DNA from: Cycas panzhihuaensis
Lineage: Eukaryota > Cycadophyta
Length of the DNA stretch: 64,000 nucleotides
NCBI GenBank assembly: GCA_023213395.1
Contig: CM041465.1
Span: 177,513,741 to 177,577,740 of the forward strand
Direction: 5' to 3'
The notes under the pieces are model-generated. The model saw only the letters and a program-made list of their open reading frames with translations, made no database searches and was not told where the DNA came from. Position 1 is the first letter of the stretch. Each line of letters starts with the position of its first letter. A program made the position numbers and the translations under genes. Shown piece after piece: positions 1-11,129 of the stretch.

Positions 1-1258
1 TGTTAGCATTGCTAGCTTTTCTTGATTTAGAGTTAGAGCAATTAGATATAAAAACATCTTTCCTACATAGAGATTTAGATGAAGAGATCTATATAGATTA
101 GCCAGAAGGGTTTGTATAGGATAGTAGGAAAAGACTTATTTGCATACTCAAGGAATCATTATATGGCCTGAAGAAATCACCTAATTAATGGTACAAAAAG
201 TTTAATGCCTTCATAGAGAGCTAAAATTTCAAAAGAAGTGAGTATGATCATTGTGTTTACTTTAAGTTGTTGGATAATGGCTTATCCATTGTCTTGGTAT
301 TATATGTTAATGACATACTAATTGTAATGAAGAGCATGACAAAAATTAATAAGTTAAAGGCTCAATTGGCTAGCTCATTTGATATGAAGGATCTAGGAGT
401 TGTAAAATAAATCTTAGGTATGGAGATACATAGAGATAGGAAAAATGGTAAGCTATGGTTGTCATAGCAAAAATATGTGGAGAAGGTGCTAACCATATTT
501 GGTATGGCAAATGTGAAACTAGTGAGTATCCTGTTGGCTTCCCATTTCAAGCTTTCTTCAAGTATGAGCCCTAGTAATGAAGAAGAAAAGGATTATATTT
601 CTCATGTACCTTATACTAATGTAGTAGGAAGTTTGATATATGCCATGGTATATACAAGACCTAACATTTCACATGCAGTTAGTGTAGTTAGTAGGTTTAT
701 GGAAAACCTAGAAAAGGAACATTGAGCAGTAGTAAAATGGTTGCTTTAATATTTGAGGGGCACAAGTGACTATTATATTACCTTTAGAGGTATAGGTAAT
801 CAGGTTTGTGAATATGTTGATTCAGGATTTATAATAGATTTAGATACGAGAAGGTCTACTTTGAATTATGCATTTACTTTTGCTAATGGTCCAGTTAGTT
901 AGAAGTCAAAATTATAGAGCATAATTGTATTATTGACTACATAAGTAGAATATGTTACTGTAACACATGCTTGTAAAGAAGCAATATGGTTGTAGGGTCT
1001 ATTAGTTGAGCTGGAAGGAAATAGGAAAAGATAAAAGTATTTTGTGATAGTCAAAGTGCCATTTACTTAGTAAAGAATCCAGCTTATCATAGTAGGATAA
1101 AGCATATTGCCTTTAAGTACCATTTTATTAGACAGGTTATGGAAGCAGGTGGAGTGACACTTGAAAAGGTTAATACAAAATATAATTGTACTGATATGTT
1201 CACAAAACCAGTACTATTAGAGAAAATCAAATGGTGTTTGACTTCTTTTGGCTTGTAG
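1..1258 (+). pseudogene. Copia-1 pol remnant: reverse transcriptase to RNase H
   Basis: This is the C-terminal half of a Ty1/copia polyprotein; the rest lies left of the window. The reverse transcriptase starts with a copia-type block (FLHRDLDEEIY, then PEGF). Its catalytic YVDD box reads YVND near 303-314, a GAT-to-AAT change that should abolish activity. RNase H follows at about 760-1250, with CDSQSAIYL and YHSRIKHI motifs, and ends at the TAG at 1256-1258. Many in-frame stops sit where relatives carry Gln or Trp (TAG at 99-101, 465-467, 900-902 and 993-995), so it cannot be translated. Polypurine tract and LTR follow directly. Family assignment is firm; the lineage within Copia is not. Confidence 0.9.
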
Positions 1259-1303
1259 AAAAGGTGATGAATGGTCCAGGGAAGGTATCAACTAAATTAT
1301 TGT

Positions 1304-1315
1304 CAAGGTGGAGAT
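1304..1315 (+). other. Copia-1 polypurine tract
   Basis: A purine-rich run (AAGGTGGAGAT) directly abuts the TGTTA start of the LTR. This is the usual site of plus-strand DNA priming in LTR retrotransposons. Confidence 0.75.
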
Positions 1316-1980
1316 TGTTAAATAATATGACAACAATGTTTTGGAGGCTAAAATCTTAACAGGTTGGCAGTGTAGTTTCTCCCCCAAACTTCCGCAGGGG
1401 GATCTAAGGGTGGTGGGAGCCCTCTTTGGCTGGGGGGTGTAAGAGGAGTTGGAACTTCTCCCTCCCCCCCCCCACCCTATAAAGAGAGGGTTCGTGGGTG
1501 ATAGCGCCTGACCCAAAAAACTAGCAGTAAAAATCATACTAAATTGTAAAGAGAATCAGGGTCGTTCATTCAAATTAACCCAAATTTGATGGTCAAGATT
1601 GGTGCCTTATATAACTCTCTTATATAGCCTAATTTAGGGTGTTCTTTCATTATGTTGATGGTATTCGATGTATTAGATGTACTATGAGGAGTTGGGTGTA
1701 TGGTTATTATTGTGAGCATTCTATTGTAGATTATGTACATTTCTCCATTATTTGATAATAAAGATTGATACCTTTCTTGTGTGGATATTTCCCTAGTACA
1801 CTGCTAGGGTTTTACCACGTTATATTGGGTGTATATGTGATGCTTTGGATTTATAATTCATTTATTATATTATCTCTAGATTAATAACTTGAATGTTAAA
1901 TTTCAATTTTGATTCTTGTTCTTAAAATAATTTAGATCTTAATGGCAGTTTCTAATTATTGGGACCTAATTTTCTTAACA
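1316..1980 (+). repeat. Copia-1 3' LTR (665 bp)
   Basis: The LTR opens with TGTTA and closes with TAACA, a perfect 5-bp inverted terminal repeat. It follows the polypurine tract, and beyond it the sequence switches at once to a - strand integrase. It contains a C-rich, GC-rich block (about 1380-1480) just upstream of a TATAAA box at 1478-1483, a plausible LTR promoter. The matching 5' LTR and the expected TTTTC target duplication should lie left of the window. Confidence 0.88.
1478..1483 (+). promoter_or_regulatory. TATA box of the Copia-1 LTR
   Basis: TATAAA stands right after a C-rich run and inside an LTR, where the retrotransposon promoter normally lies. Function is inferred from position only. 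Confidence 0.5.
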
Positions 1981-3790
1981 TTTTCAACCAATATTTTAAA
2001 CTTAATAAATATGTCAAATATTTGACTTCTAGTCTTGAGCATATAAACCTAATATTCCCTATAAAAGTCATCGATAAAAGTAATAAAATATTTACTTCTA
2101 GAGTATAATGGTACTTAGAAAGGACTATAAATATTTAAGTGAATAAGTTCGAGTAGAACTTTTGCTCAAAATGATGTTTGATATGGAAATTGATCTATGT
2201 ATTGTTTACTTGTTACACATGCTTCATAAATACCATATACAATAGATAGGGGTAGAAGCCCATATATCATATCATGCTTATTTAGATATTGTAATTTGTT
2301 ATAACTTATATAGCTAAATTAGGCATTCCACAGTTTGTTGACTGGGTCAGATTTAGCCATAAAGGCACTAAAGGATTCAGTTTTAGTTTGATTTAGATTT
2401 GTTAAACTATACAGACCTATTTTGTGATCACCAAGTCCTAAAGTGATAGTTTTGAATTTATTGGAAGGTTGTTTGATAAGGACTTTATCTTTCCATAGTT
2501 CAACAACTAGGTTTTTTTTGCAGATTTGATAAATTGATAAAAGAGTAGGTAACATTCCTAGAATGTAAAATACATCCTTGATTAAATTATCTTTTAAGGT
2601 AACATCACCAGTATCTTTTACTTTCAATTGAGATCAACTTTTGAATCAGATTGCCTATTCAAAATTAAGATCAAACTGATAGGAAATTAGATATTCTTGG
2701 TGACTCATCATATGATGGGATACACCAAAATATAAGATTCATGATGGTGGTTGTGAAGTAGATGTAAAAAGTGATGATGTGGTAGTAGTTAAAGAATTAT
2801 TAGAATTATGGGATCATTATTGGATCCCTTTAAAAGATTTTTAGGGTTTAGATGTAATTCTATTCCTATAGATGTCTATTGTATACCCCTTTTAATGGTA
2901 GTAAGTATAACTAACATTCTGATTTATGTTGGAATTAAAGGTATTTCACTTTTGGAATGATAGTTTAGAAGTGTTTTGACTTTTTGGTGGTCTAGAGTAC
3001 TTAGTCTTTTGATTAAAGTTGTTTGAAGAAGAACCTCTATGAGGTTTTTGGAGTTTTTGGTAATTATTGTGATTATTGTGATGGCTATTTTGGATTTTAG
3101 ATTTGTTTGGTAGCTTAGACTTGGAAAAAAGATCATGAGAAGGATCTTGCAATTTTTTAGTTTAAATTAATATTATTTAGTGTTTAATTAGTTGATTTAT
3201 TAACTAATTAAAGGTTATTAGAGGGTATCCAGCCTACTACTTAGCAACTTTGAAGAGATTGAAGTGTTAAGGAAGTTTATTAATCGCTAGATAGATGAGT
3301 GTATCGTCGTCTTTTGTATATGTGGTAATTACAACTTTATCACCTACTTTTATTGCAGATTTTATGTAATTTCTTAGATCTTTGTTGATAAGTTGAAGTT
3401 TTAATAAAAAATCTTTAACTTTAGAGAAATCTTCATATTTAAATCATACATTTGTTGTTCAAGCATGACTAGCTTTTATACATCAACCTTATCATACTTT
3501 TCCTTAAGTGTACTTCAGATGAGGGCAAAATCATTTATATCAAAGAAATGCCTACTTATGTCTAGCAAGAGAGAGGGTAGGATGGTATTTAGAGGTCCAT
3601 CACAGTTCATCAAATATACCATATAGGCATATGATGTAGTACATATTGGTTTTGCAAACTCTCACGTGACATATCGCTAAAGCTTTTGTTGCTTAAGGTG
3701 ATGTGATATTCAAGTTTTCCAATTAGCATAATCAGAGCTTATTAAAACTTGAATTGGAGTACAGGAAGTTGTCCCTGGTATGAGTGCCAT
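1981..3790 (-). pseudogene. Copia-2 gag-protease-integrase remnant
   Basis: On the - strand, gag begins at the ATG ending at 3790 (MALIPGTTS) and carries a gag block with YANWKT. A zinc knuckle near 2870-2910 has lost its cysteines (Cys to Tyr, a G-to-A pattern). The protease motif near 2700-2748 reads YFGV where relatives have D(S/T)GA, so the catalytic Asp is gone. A pre-integrase segment follows (2319-2627), then the start of the integrase core (YFITFIDDF near 2090). The frame stops at 1981, exactly where the Copia-1 LTR begins, so Copia-1 landed in this integrase. Numerous Trp-to-stop changes mark it as dead. Confidence 0.88.
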
Positions 3791-3799
3791 ATTGGACAA

Positions 3800-3813
3800 G
3801 AAACTGATGACTA
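3800..3813 (-). other. Probable primer-binding site of Copia-2
   Basis: Ten bases upstream of the gag ATG, the - strand reads TAGTCATCAGTTTC, alignable to TGGTATCAGAGC with one inserted base. That is the expected place for the tRNA-Met primer site, but the match is decayed. Confidence 0.4.
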
Positions 3814-5437
3814 GAGATCCTCTTTAATGGAATTTTAAGGGAACAAGAAGGTGAAAAAAGAAATATTAAGCCATAATTAAATATAATCACAACATTTAAT
3901 TTTAATTAAAAGAAAATATCATTAATTAATTATAAAATAAGTAAGCATGAATAAATGTAGTTATATTATTAATTTTTATAAATAACATAAAGAAATGAAC
4001 TATTTTGCACATTAAAAAGTGATTACCAGTAATAAAAAAAGGTGAATTTAATCATACACTTGAAAATTTAAATCAAATATGTAAACATTTGTATATTTAT
4101 AACATCATTTTCATTAAACAATAATGAAATAGTGTTTTAATTATTTACTTAGTAAGTTGCATAAATTTATTAAAATTAAACAAGAAAATGATATAGTTAA
4201 TTAATGGATTTGATAAAAGATTAAATGTGTATTAAATTAAAATAATAATTTTGAAAAATATAAAAAAAAAATCTTGGTTAAGATCATGTACCTAAACTTA
4301 CCTTATTGTATTTAGTTATTTGACTTTGTGTAAGATTTTGCAGATCAAAATGACATCTAAATAGCTTGAAAGACTAGTCAAAATGTCAGTGTCTAAATTA
4401 GGAATCTAACACAACTTCTAGAATTGAATTTAGAGCCTAGTTGAAAAAGTTATAGCCTAAAATATATATCTACCCTATTTGAGATGAGGGAGGGCTGAAA
4501 ATATAGGGGTTAAGCCCCTTTCATCATTATAATAGGGTTACATAGGGGGCTCATATGACCAAGGACTAGCAAAAAGGGGGGTGGAAGACCCAGAAAAAGA
4601 TTAGGACAGATTTTGTAATATTTGAAGTCTGTAAAAAGTTCATATGGTGAGTTAATATGGCCAGGGGTTGGTAAGAAGGGGGTTGGCAAACTAAAATTCT
4701 AAATTTAATTTTATTTAATTTAATTCAAAACATAAAAAAAACTATATATATAAATTGAATTTAATGAACCCAAAATTAGATTGAGATAGATTGTATTCTT
4801 TTTACATTTACAAAAAAGAATAGACTAGATTTAATAAAAATTTCACATCTATTTGGATGGAAAAAATTGAAACTCAAAGATTAACCCTAAAATTTTGGGT
4901 TTGAATGAATTTTGCCAAAAATAGGTTTTTTGCAAGACTAGTTCGGCTTGATCTTCTTGACCATTAAGTGATTTCAACAATAAGAGATTCATCAATAGTG
5001 GAGGTAATGGTCACGAAGATGACAAACGTGTATTAGTAGTAGTGTGATTGCATGCATCTACATTGATTTCATGCATTTGCATCCTCAATGCATCTACATG
5101 GCTTCCCTCTATTGTAGGAATCTCTACCTTTTGTGCATCTACATTCTCAGTGCATCTTCAAGTCTACAACAATTACGCATGCATCTTATCTCCATCTACA
5201 TGGCTTGTGATTAGAAAAAATATTGTAGATCAGTTCCAGTATACAAAACATATATTAACTACGAATTATAAGCCTTCCCTAGCTGCAGGCTTTATGTAGG
5301 GGCTCAGTAATATTGAAGCAGCTATTTTAACAATAATTGAAGCAAAATTTTCTAACTACTATATCTAGTGCAAATATGTGATTGATTTACAATGATAAAT
5401 TTGTAATTATTTCTCTGCTTAAACCCTCTCTCCAATA
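3814..5437. other. AT-rich stretch without genes; Copia-2 5' LTR expected on the left, another LTR on the right
   Basis: I see no coding sequence. The left part should hold the 5' LTR of Copia-2 because a primer site precedes it on the - strand, but I could not find a partner copy to fix its edge. The right part ends in a C-rich run before a + strand primer-binding site at 5438, so an LTR probably ends there. The motif GCATCTACAT recurs several times between 5050 and 5210. Confidence 0.4.
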
Positions 5438-5449
5438 TGGTATCAGAGA
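5438..5449 (+). other. Primer-binding site of an otherwise unrecognised LTR element
   Basis: TGGTATCAGAGA matches the initiator-Met tRNA site in 11 of 12 positions and follows a C-rich LTR-like end. About 360 bases of possible leader or gag follow with many stops; I could not recognise the family. It is the 5' end of a + strand retroelement otherwise lost or unrecognisable here. Confidence 0.6.
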
Positions 5450-5801
5450 AAAGAGGTTTTTGAAGCATGGAATCCTCTCAAAAAACTCCAACCACCATCC
5501 ATTGAAGAAATAAAAAATGTAGAGCGAGGAATTAAGGGTTGTGGCCAAATCTTCTAGTTCTAAGAGGATGATAGAGAGTCTAAGATATTAAGAATAACCT
5601 TTAGTATCAGAGTTAGAGTTTGCATAGAAAGAATTAAGAAACAAATCATAAAGTCAATAATGAATGCTTTGACCTAACCAAACACTTATAGATTTATGCC
5701 CAATTTTCCTCCTGCGATTTCATGCACAAACCTATAGAATAGATAGAATCAGAAGAATGTATGAAAGATTGTAGGCTGCAGAAGATGACTATGGGTCTTT
5801 C

Positions 5802-5817
5802 AATGAATGCTCTTCTA
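5802..5817. repeat. Left copy of a 16-bp direct repeat
   Basis: AATGAATGCTCTTCTA occurs here and, identically, at 6339-6354. The two copies exactly bracket a Copia RNase H fragment, so they look like a target-site duplication. Confidence 0.8.
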
Positions 5818-6338
5818 TATCAGTATAATTATATTTTGTATTAACCTTCTTAAGTGCCACTCCATCTGCTTCCACAACCTGTCTAATAAAATGGTACTTA
5901 AGGGTAATAAGCTTTGTCCTACTATGATAAGCTAGATTCTTTGCTAAGTAAATGGCACTTTGACTATCACAAAATACTTTTCTATTTCCTTCCAAGTTCA
6001 ACCAATAGACCCTACAACCATATTACTTCTTTACAAGCATGTGTTACAGTAATATATTCTTCTTCTATAGTCAATAATACAATTATACTCTACAATTTTG
6101 ACTTCTAACTAACTAGACCATTAGCAAGAGTAAATACATAACTCGAAGTAGACCTTCTCGTATCTAAATCTATTACAAAGCCTAAATCAACATATTCATA
6201 AACTTAATTACCTATACCTCTATAGGTGATGTAATAGTCACTTGTGCCCCTCAAATATCAAAGTAACCATTTCATTACTACCTAATGTTCCTTTTCTAGA
6301 TTTACCATAAACCTACTAACTACACTAACTGCATGTGA
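5818..6338 (-). pseudogene. Internal Copia RNase H fragment, no LTRs (Copia-4)
   Basis: This - strand fragment is closely related to the RNase H of Copia-1, sharing CDSQSAIYLAKN and YHFIRQV blocks and the same string of stops. It begins at a sequence equal to Copia-1 position about 669 and ends at about 1197, so both the polypurine tract and the LTR are absent. It is bracketed by identical 16-bp repeats. At its 5' edge the repeat and the Copia sequence share the bases CATT, a microhomology. The 3' edge has no A-tail. It may be a patch copied into a break rather than a normal retrotransposition. Confidence 0.85.
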
Positions 6339-6354
6339 AATGAATGCTCTTCTA
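6339..6354. repeat. Right copy of the 16-bp direct repeat
   Basis: Identical to 5802-5817. Together they define the filled site; removing one copy and the fragment restores a continuous sequence. Confidence 0.8.
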
Positions 6355-8520
6355 GAAGAAATAAATATTAGCTTCAAATGGTACTAGTTGTATCTATAAG
6401 GTGCAAATGAAATATGTTGAAGTCCATATGAAGAAAGGTCCATCTATTGGAATGCATGGGTAACCAGTCACTGCAATTGTTAGTTGTATAGGAACCTCCT
6501 TCAGATACATGGTTCAATCAAATAATTAACTACATTTTGGGAACAAGTTTACGTAGAAAATAAGTTGAGTATCAAAGCAACTACATTTAATTCAAGGCAT
6601 CTAATTTATGGTTCCTTCATTCTCATTTGATGTAACCAATTCATAGGTCCTTCAAAGATAACAATAGGAAACATGCTTTTATAAAGCATCATTTTCTAAA
6701 AATCAATAATACATCTACTAGCAAACAAAATACTAGATGTGATATTGTAAGAAAGAACTATCATAAGTGTATAAGGGGTTATTAAGGGCCTTTAAACAAT
6801 TATAAATAAATAATTTTTACATAATTTCAAACCAAACATAATTATTTTTACTTCCAAATATAAAAATAATGTCACCAAGCTATCATGAATACTAAAAAAC
6901 TATAGGATATGTGAAATCAAATATGAAAAATATCATACAATGTATATTTTATAAAGTTTTCACCATTTGCATGAGCTTTATTGATTAAAATGTCAGCCTT
7001 CTAAATTTTGAAGTGTACCTACCTTGTGACCAATAGTTTTGACCGTCTTAAAACAATGAATCCAACACAAATAATGACACTAAATTTCGATATTTTACAA
7101 AAGGTGATGCTTAGAAATATTCTAGTGACCCATAAAAAAGTGAATGCCCCTTTAGAAAATAGGTTCATATCCAAAAATTCAATCAAATATCAAATAATTT
7201 TTTTGAAAAATAAAAAATGTTTCAAATCAATTAACTCCATTTTGGAGTCTATCCTTTTGCTACTTAGCCCCTAGGTCATATGGACTATCCATACAACCAT
7301 CTACTAACAAAACAATCTTAGCACTATATTTAAAAATTTATAAAAAATAATTAAATTTGTCATACCATATCTAATTTTTTTTAGGTTTCAAAAAAATTAT
7401 TTCTAAAAATATCACGCGACTTTAATTTTTATTATATAAAGATTCAATGTGCGATATTGTAATAGCACAAAAATCATGGTTGTGCATCATCTGAGAAGGG
7501 AATTTCTATAGGCTTTGTGGCTATGAGAAGCTTTTTCTCATCCTGGGAAACTGATACAAATGTGAGGTTAAGCATGGCAACTTAGTTTCAAGTGAGTGAC
7601 ACTAATTTGTAGCTATGATCATTTTGATTGAGCATAAGGTGAACCAATATTGGCTAGCATGGCTAGGGGCTATTAATCTAAACTCATTAAATTCTCTGTG
7701 ATGATGAATGATCAGCATGCTCCATTTCTAATTTCATCTATAGCTTTCTCTTTATCTACGATAGCTCTTTCTCGCTAGGTATAGATTGGTAGACGTTAGC
7801 ATTAACTTAGACATTATTTTTAATGGCATTCTTTGTAGAATATAAGTTCAAGATAACACCAACATTATAAGGACAAATATCATGATATTCAATGCTTCAT
7901 CAGTTGTGTGTTAGGGCAACATTACCAATGGGAGGATGTGCCATTTTGACTGGATCTCCTTCATGACTTTATAGATAACTACAAGTCCTATGGACATTTA
8001 TCTATGTAGGTCTTTCCTTAGTGATAAATTTTTCTATTATGGGTAGCTTCCAAATGATTCAAGATAAGAGAGTCACACCATAGGTTTGTCATCGTAGCTT
8101 CGTTGCCTTATAGTAAAACATAGATCCAATTTTGCCTTACAAGATGCCTTGAACAAGATTGATCATACTTGTATTATAAACTTGTTTTTGTTATAAATAA
8201 GGTTATGTAATCTTCCAATGCAGTGGGTGTCTGATTGGGTGAAGGCAAGGGCATTTATTCTCTAACTTTACTAACATCCACTTTGTAGGTTTATGTATAG
8301 GCTCAAACAGGCTTAAGAATATAGATTGATAGGATCTTCACCTCACCATAGTGGCTTGGATCCAAGAATATAAACGTAAAAAATTAATAATAAACATAAA
8401 TTTATAAAGTTTAAACTTTAGGCTATCAAAATATTACTAAACATACTAATATGCGATGGAAAATAAGCTGTGAATTCACTCGTTTCACACTAGCAGCCAA
8501 CCGTAAGCTACCAATCGTAA
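6355..8520. other. Stretch without recognisable genes
   Basis: There is no convincing coding sequence on either strand and no LTR pair. Short open frames here have no recognisable domain. Near 7240-7310 there is a segment similar to one at 10540-10620 (see findings). The part left of 8520 may be the decayed interior of the - strand element whose primer site lies at 8521. Confidence 0.5.
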
Positions 8521-8532
8521 GCTCTGATATCA
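8521..8532 (-). other. Primer-binding site of a - strand LTR element
   Basis: On the - strand this reads TGATATCAGAGC, one G-to-A change from TGGTATCAGAGC. Its LTR should extend rightwards from about 8533 to perhaps 8700, but I found no second copy to prove this. No coding part of the element is recognisable on its left. Confidence 0.55.
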
Positions 8533-8739
8533 AATGAAGGCATAGGGGAGCAGAGCGAGTTAAGATGCCATTGCAATTATCCAATTTCCATGTAAATGAA
8601 GGTAGTACAAGGAGGTATTCCCATCCCTTAAATAGATATTTGGGGAGGTGGCATGCGCCATCACCTGACCTATACATTAATCGATAATGTGTTCAAACAA
8701 TATTAAAAAATAACACTTAATAAATGTTGCACGTACCTT

Positions 8740-8869
8740 AATAATATTGCGGTGGCTCTAGGTACCTTTAGGTGGCTAGTGAGAGGCTCTATGTGCCCTA
8801 GGGAGCCCTAAAGGTGGCTTTGGGGGACCCTAGGCACATATATCCTTAGGTCATTGGGGGTTATCTTAA
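8740..8869. other. Short GC-richer island with GGTGGCT repeats
   Basis: In AT-rich surroundings this stretch is rich in G and C and repeats the words GGTGGCT, CCCTAGG and TAGGTACC. It has no open frame of note. It could be the remnant of an LTR promoter region; nothing proves it. Confidence 0.4.
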
Positions 8870-9337
8870 CATAACTTTTGTAATATTGACCTTAAGTTAA
8901 TAGGACATTTAGATTTAGACTGAGTAAGTGACTCTAATGATTAAAAATCTATAGCTAGTTAGGTCTTCTTCCTTGACTCTTCATTGATCACTTGGTCCAG
9001 CAAGAAGATACAATCATTAGTATTATCCATGATAGAAGTCGAATATTGAGCCTTGGTAGAAGCTAACAAAGATTCTCTTTGGCTTAAATCCTTATTAAAT
9101 GAGCTTGGTTTGATTTTTGACTCTTATATTCAAATAAATGTTGATAATCAAGGTGCAATTTCTATAACTACTAATCCTACATCACATTCTAGAATTAAAT
9201 ACATAGATTTACATCAGTATTTTATTTGTAATCTTGTAAATAACAATACTATTAATATGTCTTATTATCCTATAGAGTTACAGATTATTGATATCCTAAT
9301 AAAGCTATTAACTAAATCTAAGTTTATTAAGTTATGA
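8870..9337 (+). pseudogene. Copia-5 RNase H, 5'-truncated
   Basis: The frame enters at a copia RNase H block (LKLIGHLDLDW), continues through LITWSSKK, a degenerate EVEY block and NVDNQGAI, and ends with TGA at 9335-9337. Few stops occur (TGA at the position after EVEY; TAG in the GYVF block), so it is less damaged than most neighbours. Reverse transcriptase, integrase and gag are missing on the left. Polypurine tract and LTR follow 100 bases downstream, confirming a + strand Copia. Confidence 0.85.
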
Positions 9338-9443
9338 GAACTATTAAAGATTGATAAAGTCTTCATCAATAGAGGATTGACATGTTGAAGTCTTCATTAT
9401 CTACTTCTTATCTTCTTCTTCATCTATTGTACAAAAGATAACA

Positions 9444-9454
9444 TTAAAGGGGGA
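9444..9454 (+). other. Copia-5 polypurine tract
   Basis: The run TTAAAGGGGGA lies directly before the TGTTAG start of the LTR. Confidence 0.75.
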
Positions 9455-9882
9455 TGTTAGAAATAATTTTTATAAAGTATAATGTTATCTTTCAATTATT
9501 GTAAAATGTAATTATTATAAAATTAATTTATTAAATGTATTACTAAAAGTTTAGTAAAATGGATAATTGTCTATTTCAGCGAACTCTTACCTATCTTTAT
9601 TCTAGAATCATTTAGACATATTTAGGTTTTGGCTAGGTATGCAGGAAGGAGGTTAGGTTACCTACAAAAATATAAGAGACAGAGAGAGAGAGGATGAGAT
9701 CCTCATCATTCATCAATATATTCTATTCTTTATTATTATAAAATTATCAAATTTCTAAGGTGGTTTTTTCTCCCCTAAATGGATTTTTCACCTACCAAAT
9801 CTCTGTGTAAATATGTGGTTGGATTCATATATAATATTAGTGCTTATGCCTATGAATTTATAATGATACCCTCTCTTCAACA
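9455..9882 (+). repeat. Copia-5 3' LTR (about 428 bp)
   Basis: It starts TGTTAGAAATA right after the polypurine tract and ends CTCTTCAACA, giving the usual TG...CA ends. No partner LTR is present because the left part of the element is missing, so the right edge rests on the CA end alone. Confidence 0.7.
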
Positions 9883-9987
9883 AATCTATAATAAAATAAA
9901 TTTTGGCTAGAAATATGTCTTTGAATAACCATCACATCTTTATTTTTAGATTTATGATGTTGCACTTCATATTGCACCTCATATAAT

Positions 9988-10201
9988 TATTAGAGAAATT
10001 TTAGAAGTAATTTTAAGAATAATGTATATTTTTGCATGTTGTAATGTTGGAAAATTTTATATGGGCCCCAAACCCAAGCTAACTTGTATTATATAAACAC
10101 ATCATATAATCTTAATTTTGTAATATAATAAAAGGTATCTCACAATACCATTAATGATCCTAGTTCTATTTATTCTTCTATTATTTTATTAATGTTCAAC
10201 A
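9988..10201 (+). repeat. Copia-6 5' LTR (214 bp)
   Basis: It aligns end to end with 15105-15318, for example over GGTATCTCACAATACCATT. Its TG start has become TA. It ends TTCAACA immediately before the primer-binding site. Confidence 0.85.
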
Positions 10202-10218
10202 TTATGCTAGAGCTCATT
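10202..10218 (+). other. Copia-6 primer-binding site, decayed
   Basis: TTATGCTAGAGCTC corresponds to the copia start TGGTATCAGAGCTC with a few changes, directly after the LTR. Confidence 0.6.
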
Positions 10219-11129
10219 AGGAGAATTTAATCTATTATAAGTTTGCCATTATTGATGTATTTGCAAGTTACCTATATTATTGTTAGGGTTTTAAAGATTT
10301 CAGTTGTGCTAATGTTATGTGAGGTAGTTTTGTTTATGTTTACATGAAGATTGTGCCATAACCATGTGAATATTATCAGAGTTAATCTATTTAATTATTG
10401 ATGAGTTTGATCCAATTTTAGTAAATTTGATCGATTACCATCATTATAAATCATATGTCATTGCTATTATTTTTTTACACAAGTATGATTTTTACGTTAA
10501 GTTTATTCTTTATATATTCTGGTGTATTAAACTAAATTAGAATTTTTTTGGAGTCTATTAACCCCTTACAACATAGCCCCCTGGTCATATGAGAAGCCCA
10601 TATAACTCACTACTAATCTAAGAAGAGTGTTGAAACCCTAATCTCATTAAGTTTTATTCATAAGAAAAAGGTACACGCGCTCTTTTCTTCATAATTTTCA
10701 ACCTTAAGTCCATTTTTTAAATTGTTTAAACCATTGGAATCATGATTTAAAGCCAGTCATTTTGAGCTATTTATTGTATTTTGAAGCAATTTTTAAAATA
10801 AAATTTAGTTCCAAGTTAATGCTTTATATTGGAACCCTACATGGTAACCATATAATCTTGTTTTACATTCAACTGAGTATTTTTCTACCTATTTTGTAGC
10901 CATATGGGAAGCATATTTTAAACCCTAGAGGCTTGTTGTAAGGGTGATAAATCAAAATATTCATATCTTATATTTTGGGGTCCTATCAAGGATAAGGAAG
11001 TAGGAGGAGGTTCTAATTATAGAACAAGATCGATATCACTTAAACAAAGGGATCTCTATGATTATTTTTACTTACTTGATAGTCTTTATAATTGATTATG
11101 CACTTGTTGTAGTTGATTTATATCTACAA

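Noticed and set aside
5700-6400. Possible host exon interrupted by the Copia RNase H fragment
   Set aside because: Joining the flanks gives a short frame, but stops follow on both sides in every frame and no family is recognisable.
7008-7274. 88-codon + strand frame as a possible host gene
   Set aside because: No recognisable motif, low complexity AT-rich codons and no supporting signals; chance frame in AT-rich DNA.
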